This document shows positions 1 through 5,110 of a stretch of DNA of 5,644 bases, piece by piece. Both the position numbers and the translations under genes were made by a program. Each line of letters begins with the position of its first letter. Within the stretch, counting starts at the first letter, position 1. Under the pieces are notes generated by a model, which saw only the letters and a list, made by a program, of their open reading frames with translations, ran no database searches and was not told the DNA's origin. Origin of the DNA: Chroococcidiopsidaceae cyanobacterium CP_BM_RX_35 (GTDB taxonomy: Bacteria > Cyanobacteriota > Cyanobacteriia > Cyanobacteriales > Chroococcidiopsidaceae); assembly GCA_019242465.1 (NCBI GenBank), contig JAFAVL010000313.1, positions 1 to 5,644 of the forward strand, read 5' to 3'.

Positions 1-217
1 GATCTGCTAGCAGGGCATTGACATGAATTAGTTGCTCCTTGCAATGCGCTACAGTGCGATCGCACTCCGCTATCTGCTGCTGATACTGATACCGCAACTC
101 AGCTAAGCTTTCAACTAAGTCCGTGCTTTTCAGTTGGTCTAGTAGCAAGGCATCAACATGCCTCAACTGTTGAGCCACATAATGCTTCCTTTGTTCGCTC
201 TCCAACTGCTGTAAAAT
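1..217 (-). CDS. Coiled-coil protein fragment, function unknown
   Basis: On the minus strand the frame is open from about 217 to the window edge, giving about 72 residues with neither start nor stop. The product is rich in Gln, Glu, Leu, Arg and His with heptad-like spacing and no glycine or proline, so it probably forms a long alpha-helix or coiled coil. A short block beginning His-Val-Asp/Asn-Ala-Leu-Leu appears twice, 45 residues apart. The upstream side is cut where IS6-like sequence begins (about 211-218). The frame continues to a stop at 266-268, but that part is antisense to the IS6 transposase and is unlikely to be native. I do not recognise the family. The segment reading YQQQIAECDR loosely recalls the helical region of some IS110-type transposases, but this is too weak to use as a name. 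Confidence 0.4.
   Translation of the reverse strand, partial: MLQQLESEQRKHYVAQQLRHVDALLLDQLKSTDLVESLAELRYQYQQQIAECDRTVAHCKEQLIHVNALLAD
3..160 (-). repeat. Pair of diverged repeats 135 bp apart
   Basis: Positions 3-25 and 138-160 match at 18 of 23 bases in direct orientation with an offset of 135 bp, exactly 45 codons. In the minus-strand frame they encode HVNALLAD and HVDALLLD, and the residues before each block also resemble one another (a His/Gln-rich stretch ending in QL). This suggests a protein built of 45-residue helical repeats, of which the window holds one full unit and part of two others. Confidence 0.45.
53..66. repeat. HIP1 octamer within a 14-bp palindrome
   Basis: AGTGCGATCGCACT is a perfect palindrome with the HIP1 core GCGATCGC at 56-63. 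HIP1 is strongly over-represented in many cyanobacterial genomes and is the best base-level clue to the host. It lies inside the coiled-coil reading frame. Only this one copy was seen in the window. Confidence 0.7.
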
Positions 218-508
218 GCAGCGTCTCCTAAAGCTATTGATGAACTTAAAAAGAAAGAAGAGCTGTCAGAAAAAGTGGAACTGCGGCAGAACAAGTATCT
301 GAATAATCGGATTGAACAAGACCATAGATTCATCAAATGGTTGGTCAAGCCGGGAAGGGAATTCAAATCATTCAACACAGCAAGACGAACAATTAAGGGA
401 TATGAAACTATGCACATGTTGAAAAAAGGTCAAGTTAAGAATGTCAAGAAAGAAGCCGTCAGAGAACGGATTAAATTCATTGCTGAAATCTTTGGAGTGG
501 CTGCATAA
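215..508 (+). pseudogene. IS6-family transposase, C-terminal fragment
   Basis: The fragment has 97 residues, against roughly 230 for a full IS6 transposase. It carries the end of the DDE catalytic domain. The signature NNRIEQDHRFIK at residues 30-41 holds the third catalytic acid (Glu34), followed by the typical FKSF..ARRTIKGYETMHMLKKGQ segment (residues 50-73). Both catalytic aspartates lie in the missing part, so it is inactive. Homology can be followed back to about 215 (NAASPKAIDELK); a TAA sits immediately upstream in frame at 212-214. A GTG at 275 could initiate a 77-residue peptide, but I regard this as accidental. The stop is TAA at 506-508. The frame continues without a shift into the oxidoreductase fragment downstream. 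Confidence 0.88.
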
Positions 509-543
509 CTAATTCCCTTTCCAGGGCGTTTTCTGTCCTCAGT

Positions 544-562
544 AACTTTTTGCAACACAACC
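544..562 (+). repeat. Right terminal inverted repeat of the IS6 remnant
   Basis: Read inward from the element's end, the sequence is GGTTGTGTTGCAAAAAGTT, which has the GG...TGTTGCAAA core shared by many IS6/IS26-type ends. It marks the outer edge of the element at about 562, after which oxidoreductase coding sequence begins. The partner left repeat is not in the window. Confidence 0.8.
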
Positions 563-949
563 ACCGACTGGCAGGAAGGGGGTTGGGACATCGAGCAGTC
601 AGTCATCTTATCTCGAGAACTCAAGGCTCTTGGTGTTGATTTGGTCGATGCTTCGACAGGAGGGCTAGTACCTCATGCCAGGATTCCCGTGGAGATAGGC
701 TATCAGGTGCCGTTTGCGGCAAAGATTCGGCAAGAGGCTGGTATCCAAACAGGAGCCGTGGGGCTAATTACTGAGGCTGAGTATGCTAATCAAGTCATAA
801 CAAGAGGCTGTGCGGATTTGGTTGACATTGGTCGAGAATTGCTGCGTGACCCATATTGGTCGATTCGTGCCCAGAGTACCTTGGACGATGAACCGAACTG
901 GCCTGTACCTTATGGCTATGCTGTCCAACGACGAGGACGGAGGAAGTGA
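563..949 (+). pseudogene. Old yellow enzyme-type NADH:flavin oxidoreductase, C-terminal fragment
   Basis: The 128 residues match the C-terminal third of YqjM/NamA-like ene-reductases, which are cytoplasmic FMN enzymes of about 340-370 residues that reduce activated C=C bonds with NAD(P)H. Visible in order are TDW..GGWDIEQ (residues 1-12), the beta strand and loop DLVDASTGG..PHARIPV (26-43), GYQVPFA (46-52), the FMN-phosphate loop TGAVGLIT (63-70) and the FMN-binding GRELLRDPYW (90-99). The end, PVPYGYAVQRR, looks like a natural C-terminus, with a TGA stop at 947-949. The N-terminal barrel strands, including the substrate-binding residues, are missing because the IS6 remnant joins at 562/563. 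A TTG at 641 could start a 102-residue peptide, but that would not fold as a TIM barrel. I call it a disrupted gene, probably inactive. Confidence 0.85.
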
Positions 950-1077
950 AGCGTCTCAGGGCAATGACTCGCTCCATTCCAGACCAAGACGGTGAAAAGC
1001 TTAGTATCAACTTGGAAGATGGCTTGGAAGCGTATCAAATCTATGTGAAACAGGATAAATTATACAGCTGCTCCTAG
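946..1077 (+). other. Doubtful short reading frame after the oxidoreductase
   Basis: A GTG at 946 overlaps the oxidoreductase stop (GTGA) and opens a 43-codon frame ending at TAG 1075-1077; an ATG lies in frame at 964. The product includes KLSINLEDGLEAYQIYVKQD, which looks protein-like but matches no family I know. A Shine-Dalgarno-like GGAGGA at 939-944 is only 1 base from the GTG and 19 from the ATG, so neither start is well served. Its last codons overlap the 3' end of the ISKra4-like gene. It may be the 5' stub of a host gene cut by that element. Confidence 0.25.
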
Positions 1078-1842
1078 AGCAGAGAGTACTGCCTGTTGCC
1101 ACTGTTTTGTCCAGGTCTTGCTGATGATTTCTGAGCGGATTTGAAGCACGTTGTGCGCTCCTTCACGGCTCCATTGCATCTTTCCACTCTTTTTATGTCG
1201 GGCATTAATCATTAATTCGATATGAGACTCAGCTACTTGAGTTGTAAATGTCTTTCCCATTTCCTTACGTGACTCGTAGTTGACAATATAGTTCTGGTTT
1301 TGCTTCAGATAGTTAGATAGACCTTTGAGCTTAGAACGCTTTTCTTTATCTGAAATATTGAGGCTCAGTATCTCTAGCTTGGTGAGACTCTCCTCGACGT
1401 TACCATGCCATAAGTTCCATTTACAGCTTCCTAATGAGTCCTCAAAACTCTCACCTAAAGCATTCTTCACAGTCTGGAACTTCTTGGCGATATGAAACCA
1501 ATCCAAAATTGATTCTAACCGCTGGCAATAAGGTTTTAGAGCAGCAATGACGGATCAGCAATTTTGGGCACCGTCGGCTAGCGCTGTGATCACTGTGTCT
1601 CGATTCATCCCTTGCTGATGGGCGGCATTGAGCACATAGCGCTTCATTGTTTCTAGCTCGTCATCTTTAGCTGAAAGCGCACAGAATTTATTAATGATTT
1701 CTCTGTGATGTTGGTCTACTACCTTGAGACTTTCAGACCGATAAACAATCGCAGATAAAGCTTCAAAGCTGCGTTTAGCTCGCTCTTGAATTGGAATATG
1801 TCCAGGGAGCGTAATAAAAAGGTTGCTATTGCTGGATGTGCC
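1060..1842 (-). pseudogene. ISKra4-like transposase remnant with an internal stop
   Basis: The minus-strand frame gives about 260 residues of the catalytic half of a DDE transposase. Landmarks are LPGHIPIQERAKRSFEALSA near the broken N-terminus, LADGAQNC with the catalytic Asp (codon 1573-1575), LDWFHIAKKFQ (1504 downward), CKWNLWHGNVEESL, NYLKQNQNYIVNY, VAESHIE with the catalytic Glu (codon 1228-1230), and KMQWSREGAHNVLQIR near the C-terminus. The gene ends with TAA at 1060-1062. The codon at 1555-1557 is TGA where relatives have Trp (DGA.NCWSV), so translation would stop inside the core. The frame is also closed by TGA at 1843-1845, and roughly the N-terminal half is absent. The family name is from remembered motifs; ISKra4-like is the best fit. 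No terminal repeats were identified. Confidence 0.75.
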
Positions 1843-1864
1843 TCACCGAACCAACCTTATTGAG

Positions 1865-1907
1865 AATAGCTTACGACTGGAGTTTAGACTAGATTCCGGT
1901 GCGAAAC
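1865..1907 (+). repeat. Left terminal inverted repeat of the ISNCY-type element
   Basis: This 43-bp segment starts AATAGCTT and ends GGTGCGAAAC. It matches the reverse complement of the reconstructed right end (5041-5024 joined to 3559-3535) at 37 of 43 positions. The mismatches are three bases at 1873-1875 and single bases at 1888, 1892 and 1896. Confidence 0.8.
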
Positions 1908-1940
1908 CCAAAAGCCTTACAGTGATTGATATCGAGTCAA

Positions 1941-3401
1941 ATGTCAGGACTGGGCAAGGCTGGGGCTTCTGTGCTACAGAAAAAATATCAGATCGACACA
2001 GAGTTCAGTGCCATCATGGGACTGAGCGGAGAAATGGACGAGCAACTGACGGCGATTGACCGTCTGCTCGACGACGAGAAGTTATTGCAGTTAATTGAAG
2101 CTGACTTGTCAAAACGTTATCGGTTGACCACCAAAACTGGGAGAAAATCAACACCTGTGGAAGTGATCTTGAGAATGCTAACTCTCAAACACTTACGCGG
2201 TTTGAGTTATGACCAGACCATTGCTTATGTCAAAGAGAGTTTAATCTTGAGACAATTTTGCCGCCTCTATTTTCAGGCTGTACCAGACAAAAGTACATTG
2301 ATTCGTTGGGCGCATCAAATTAGCCCACAAAAGTTAGAGAAAATCAACCAACGGCTGACACAAATGGCCACGGTGTCAAAAGTAACTCAGGGTCAAAAAA
2401 TGAGGACGGATGGGACAGTGGTAGCTACCAATATTCATTTTCCATGTGATAACAGTTTATTGTTAGATGGAGTCAAGGTGATTAGTCGGATTTTAGCTCA
2501 GGCTAAGGTGATAATCCTGATGGCTACAAAAACTATTAATTCCAGTCTGTTTCGCAATCGTTATCGCACAGCTAGAAGAATTTCCCGACAGATTGATAGT
2601 TGGTCAAAAGCGAAAAATCAAACGGGTAAGCAAAAAAGACTTCTAGCATACACGAAATTGATTGCTGTTACCCAAGCCGCGATTAAACAAGCCCAAAAGG
2701 TGAAGATTATCCTCGAAAATTTAAATGTTTCCCAGTGCCACCAATTAGTCCGAAGATGGTCAGTTTTTCAGCCCCGCATAGAGCAAGTAGTAGAGCAAAC
2801 ATCTCGCCGAGTATTCAAGCAGGAAAAAGTTAGTGCTGCTGAAAAACTTGTGAGTATATTTGAAGTGCATACCGCGATTATCTGTCGGGGCAAACTCAAC
2901 GTCGATGTCGAATTTGGGCGCAAGGTCTGGTTAGATGAGGTCGATGGTGGCATCGTGAGTAATTACAGAATTTTGGAAGGTAATCCGCATGATACTCAAC
3001 AACTAGTTGCTAGTCTCGACCAACATCGGGTAAATTTTGGTCGGTCACCAAAACTAGTTTCTGCCGACCGAGGTGTTTATTCTCAAAGTAATGAAAAGTA
3101 TGCCGAAGACTTAGGAATCAAACAAATTATATTGCCGAAAGGAGGTGATAGAAGTCAGTCACGAATTCAACACGAAAGGCACAGAAAGTTTGTCAAAGGA
3201 CGTCATTGGCATAACGGAGTCGAAGGACGTATTAGCTTTCTCAAGCGCTGCTTTGGGTTGCAACGTTGTCGGTATCGAGGAGATATCGGCTTGAAACGTT
3301 GGGTAGGCTGGGGCATAATTGCTCACAATTTAACTATTATCAGTCGAGCTTTAGTATCTCCGCACCAGAAGAAAAATCAAATTAATATTTTTGCACCGTA
3401 A
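1941..3401 (+). CDS. ISNCY-family transposase, apparently intact
   Basis: This is a 486-residue DDE transposase that would cut and rejoin the ends of its own element. An N-terminal helical region (about residues 30-130; KRYRL..KTGRK..P.EV.LRML.LKHLRGLSYDQ) resembles the DUF772-like DNA-binding domain of related transposases. The catalytic triad is visible as RTDGTVVATNIHFP (Asp157), VSADRGVYS (Asp376) and HNGVEGRISFLKR (Glu428), with a Lys/Arg-rich insertion between the first two Asp residues. The end, GWGIIAHNLTIISR, is typical of the family. I chose ATG 1941; an upstream TTG at 1926 would add five residues, and neither has a strong ribosome-binding site. The gene is open throughout with all three acids present, so it may still be active, although its right terminal repeat is broken. 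I would place it in the ISNCY (ISDol1-like) group from remembered motifs. Confidence 0.85.
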   Translation: MSGLGKAGASVLQKKYQIDTEFSAIMGLSGEMDEQLTAIDRLLDDEKLLQLIEADLSKRYRLTTKTGRKSTPVEVILRMLTLKHLRGLSYDQTIAYVKESLILRQFCRLYFQAVPDKSTLIRWAHQISPQKLEKINQRLTQMATVSKVTQGQKMRTDGTVVATNIHFPCDNSLLLDGVKVISRILAQAKVIILMATKTINSSLFRNRYRTARRISRQIDSWSKAKNQTGKQKRLLAYTKLIAVTQAAIKQAQKVKIILENLNVSQCHQLVRRWSVFQPRIEQVVEQTSRRVFKQEKVSAAEKLVSIFEVHTAIICRGKLNVDVEFGRKVWLDEVDGGIVSNYRILEGNPHDTQQLVASLDQHRVNFGRSPKLVSADRGVYSQSNEKYAEDLGIKQIILPKGGDRSQSRIQHERHRKFVKGRHWHNGVEGRISFLKRCFGLQRCRYRGDIGLKRWVGWGIIAHNLTIISRALVSPHQKKNQINIFAP

Positions 3402-3403
3402 AA

Positions 3404-3427
3404 GCTAGGTAATGCTTATTACCTAGC
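3404..3427 (+). terminator. Perfect 10-bp hairpin just after the transposase stop
   Basis: GCTAGGTAAT and ATTACCTAGC form a perfect 10-bp stem with a GCTT loop, starting 2 bases after the transposase stop codon. There is no U-tract, so it is not a classical intrinsic terminator. It lies between two convergent transposase genes and could slow or stop transcription, or protect the 3' end of the mRNA. The structure is seen; its role is inferred. Confidence 0.5.
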
Positions 3428-3428
3428 T

Positions 3429-3462
3429 AGCCGAACTATGGGCATTTTTAGATAATTCGGCT
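3429..3462 (+). other. Second inverted repeat, 7-bp stem
   Basis: AGCCGAA (3429-3435) and TTCGGCT (3456-3462) can pair around a 20-base AT-rich loop that includes ATTTTTAG. It sits one base past the first hairpin, so the two could form in tandem in the 3' untranslated region of the ISNCY transposase. Confidence 0.4.
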
Positions 3463-3534
3463 GACCATGGTTATCATTCTCTTTATCATTTTTCTATGCA
3501 AACTATAAAAAAATTGAGATGTGTTGTCTTGAGA

Positions 3535-3559
3535 GTTTCGCACCAGAAACTAGACTAAA
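3535..3559 (-). repeat. Right terminal repeat of the ISNCY-type element, inner part
   Basis: This stretch begins GTTTCGCACC and is the reverse complement of 1883-1907 at 22 of 25 positions. It lacks the outermost 18 bp of the left repeat; those 18 bp are found 1464 bp away at 5024-5041, beyond the nested element. Confidence 0.85.
3551..3559. repeat. Target-site duplication of the nested element, left copy
   Basis: TAGACTAAA here matches TAGTCTAAA at 5015-5023 in 8 of 9 positions. The right copy agrees exactly with the complementary ISNCY left end, so the single difference (A at 3554) is probably a later mutation in this copy. A 9-bp duplication fits the 8-13 bp range usual for IS4-type elements. 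Confidence 0.75.
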
Positions 3560-3617
3560 AGCGAAGCGACTCGACGGCGGAGAGCTATCGAGCAAGGCAC
3601 GCTCTGGGGAAAGATTT

Positions 3618-3628
3618 GTAGTTAGCAG
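3618..3628. repeat. 11-bp subterminal inverted repeat, partner at 4979-4989
   Basis: GTAGTTAGCAG at 3618-3628 is exactly complementary to CTGCTAACTAC at 4979-4989. The left copy overlaps the transposase stop codon (TAA at 3622-3624 on the minus strand). Together with the CGCTCTGGG pair it may form the transposase-binding ends of the nested element. Confidence 0.5.
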
Positions 3629-4932
3629 GCAGGTTGCCTTGAGCAATTGCGGGGTTTGGCAACGCCTTTTTTGACAATGGGACAACGAATGCGACGTTGA
3701 CGAACTCTGCCTGGTGTCCATCCTGGCGACTTTCCACGTGGTTTAGGTGCAACCGCAGGTGTATGAATCATCGCTAAAACTTGGGCAAAGCTGTTAGCAA
3801 CCCGTCCGGGGGACAGTCCAGTTGCAGACTTCTGCCAGGGAAGTGGGGAATCTGACACAGCAGTCCTGGCTAACCACAATTGCCAGCTTAACAAAGGCAT
3901 CAAGTCACTCCAACGCTGTGCCTGTTCAGGTGTAGCCAGATGGGGAAGAGTCCAATGAAGTCGCTGTTTGCAAAAACGGTACCAGTGGTCAATGGCAAAC
4001 CGGCGGAGATATTGCTGCCACAGTTGGGTTAAGTCAGGTACTTGCTCACTTAACCACACTAACCAGAGTGGGCGAGAGCGTTGCTTACCCGCTGCATCTA
4101 AACGCTCAACCAAGACCAAACTCATGGGTACGGTGGCACAGGTGCGAAAATGTAGACGATTCCATAACCGCACTCGTAGCTGTCCCTGTTGCGGATCGTG
4201 CATCTCTAACTGTTGCTCTGCCTGCCACCAACTCACTGGAGCATTGAGCTTGAACTGTGCACCGTGCTTACGGGGACGACCCTTGCCAGAGTAAGCAGGA
4301 GGGTCACTATAGAGGACTCGATTCGAGCGTAAGCGCAGTAGTTTGTCACCAGCAATATCAGCACTACCAGCCACAAATCGGGTACAGCCATATTCGGCAT
4401 CGCCCAAAAACACAATCCGCGTGGCGAGTGACTTGCACACCAGATGTAACTGGGCAATGACTTTGTCAACCGGGTTGTCAAAGCTGGTAATGCGTTCATG
4501 CAGTAATGGCACTGCCCAACTCCCCTGAGCTTCAGGTATCCAAGCTAGAGTGCTGTAACCTTGTCCTACTGTTACAGGTTTAGCTCCTGCCATTGGTTGC
4601 GCTTGATGCTCATAGGTGCGGTCTTTCAGCGTCACTGCCTGCGGTCTTGACCATGCCGTGTGGTCGCCTGCTAGCACTATCGGTTCGGTCTCTGGTAATT
4701 GCTTGAGGTACAACTCCATCAATTGTTGTCGGGGTGGATTGCTGTCTTCCAGGGCTTCATACAGGCTCGACCACTGACGACGAAACACCGGACTCAACGA
4801 TAACTCGGCAAAGGAGCTAACGCTGCGGCTTACTAACACAGCATCCATTAAGTCGAACAGGGCATCGCGAGCGTTGCCTAACACATCATATACATCTTGG
4901 CGAAACTGTTGCAGCTGGTTCAAACTGGTCAT
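3622..4932 (-). CDS. IS4/IS701-like (NF041680-type) transposase, apparently intact
   Basis: The product has 436 residues from ATG 4930-4932. I prefer this start because MTSLNQLQQFRQDVYDVLG matches the expected N-terminus; a TTG at 5013 would add 27 residues right up to the edge of the element. It has an RNase H-fold DDE core. Landmarks are VLAGDHTAWSRP (Asp90), GQGYSTLAWIP, VFLGDAEYGC (Asp178), the insertion YSGKGRPRKHG, and RRFAIDHWYRFCKQRLHW near residues 311-328. In related IS701/IS4 proteins the third acid is Glu in an (I/V)E-H/N-FFRF-like motif; here that place holds Asp315. The C-terminus is basic (PKPRGKSPGW, RQRRIRCPIVKK), suiting DNA contact. It converges on the ISNCY transposase gene. 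The frame is open throughout, with no sign of decay. The family name is from memory of the conserved blocks. Confidence 0.82.
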   Translation of the reverse strand: MTSLNQLQQFRQDVYDVLGNARDALFDLMDAVLVSRSVSSFAELSLSPVFRRQWSSLYEALEDSNPPRQQLMELYLKQLPETEPIVLAGDHTAWSRPQAVTLKDRTYEHQAQPMAGAKPVTVGQGYSTLAWIPEAQGSWAVPLLHERITSFDNPVDKVIAQLHLVCKSLATRIVFLGDAEYGCTRFVAGSADIAGDKLLRLRSNRVLYSDPPAYSGKGRPRKHGAQFKLNAPVSWWQAEQQLEMHDPQQGQLRVRLWNRLHFRTCATVPMSLVLVERLDAAGKQRSRPLWLVWLSEQVPDLTQLWQQYLRRFAIDHWYRFCKQRLHWTLPHLATPEQAQRWSDLMPLLSWQLWLARTAVSDSPLPWQKSATGLSPGRVANSFAQVLAMIHTPAVAPKPRGKSPGWTPGRVRQRRIRCPIVKKGVAKPRNCSRQPAC

Positions 4933-5014
4933 GGTCAAGCTGAAAAAGGGTATTGACTCAGCTTCGACCCAGAGCGGTCTGCTAACTACTGCTGATCGCT
5001 CTTTTCTTCCCAAT

Positions 5015-5023
5015 TAGTCTAAA
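5015..5023. repeat. Target-site duplication of the nested element, right copy
   Basis: TAGTCTAAA is the right-hand copy of the 9-bp duplication. It also equals the reverse complement of 1883-1891, positions 19-27 of the ISNCY left terminal repeat, which shows that the nested element landed inside the right terminal repeat. Confidence 0.75.
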
Positions 5024-5041
5024 CTCCAGTTAGAAGCTATT
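5024..5041 (-). repeat. Right terminal repeat of the ISNCY-type element, outer part
   Basis: Read inward it is AATAGCTTCTAACTGGAG, matching the outermost 18 bp of the left repeat (1865-1882) at 15 positions. It completes the terminal repeat whose inner 25 bp lie at 3535-3559. Confidence 0.8.
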
Positions 5042-5110
5042 GACCTGGCAACACTTGAGCGTGCATTTCATGGACATAAACCATTGAAATTACTAGCTCT
5101 CTTTTGCTCT
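5042..5110. other. Spacer between the ISNCY-type element and the Nramp gene
   Basis: This 69-bp stretch holds the 3' flank of the Nramp gene. I see no terminator hairpin with a T-run. The plus strand is open through it, but no product is recognised. Confidence 0.4.

Larger units (their letters stand above)
215..562 (+). mobile_element. IS6-family element, 3' remnant
   Basis: This is the last 348 bp of an IS6-family insertion sequence: the 3' part of the transposase, a 35-bp spacer and the right terminal inverted repeat. The left end and about the first 60 percent of the transposase are missing. They are replaced abruptly near 211-218 by the unrelated coiled-coil coding sequence, so the element cannot move on its own. 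The right junction abuts the flavin oxidoreductase fragment directly, so the original insertion was into that gene. Confidence 0.85.
3560..5014 (-). mobile_element. Nested IS4/IS701-like insertion sequence
   Basis: This 1455-bp unit interrupts the right terminal repeat of the ISNCY-type element and is bounded by the 9-bp duplication. It carries one transposase gene on the minus strand. The very ends do not form a strong inverted repeat. Subterminal matches exist in inverted orientation: 3581-3594 with 4990-5002 (one gap, one mismatch), 3600-3608 with 4968-4976 (CGCTCTGGG, perfect), and 3618-3628 with 4979-4989 (GTAGTTAGCAG, perfect). The order of the last two blocks is swapped between the ends. 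Confidence 0.75.
1865..5041 (+). mobile_element. ISNCY-type insertion sequence, interrupted by a second IS
   Basis: The element runs from the left terminal repeat (1865-1907) through its transposase gene to a right terminal repeat split by the nested element (3535-3559 and 5024-5041). Removing 3560-5014 and one copy of the 9-bp duplication leaves about 1713 bp, a normal IS size. The outermost 8 bp, AATAGCTT, are identical at both ends. No clear target duplication flanks the whole element (GAG before, GAC after), so one flank may have been rearranged. The left flank is the truncated ISKra4-like gene; the right flank leads to the Nramp gene. Family assignment rests on the transposase. Confidence 0.75.

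Noticed and set aside
163..417. 84-residue minus-strand reading frame
   Set aside because: It is antisense to the clear IS6 transposase fragment and its product has no recognisable features.
1823..2059. 78-residue plus-strand reading frame ahead of the ISNCY transposase
   Set aside because: It crosses the ISKra4/ISNCY junction and overlaps the ISNCY transposase in another frame; its translation matches nothing known.
3571..3590. Short inverted repeat TCGA...TCGA near the right ISNCY end as a terminator
   Set aside because: The pairing is only 5 bp or so with a long loop and no T-run; it is more likely part of the nested element's end.
3968..4528. Several plus- and minus-strand frames of 60-108 residues
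   Set aside because: All are shadows of the long IS4/IS701-like transposase gene, whose conserved motifs are unmistakable.
1862..5044. Composite transposon bounded by the 30-bp inverted match 1862-1891 / 5015-5044
   Set aside because: The match is better explained as the two ends of one ISNCY element, with the right end split by a nested insertion and its 9-bp duplication.
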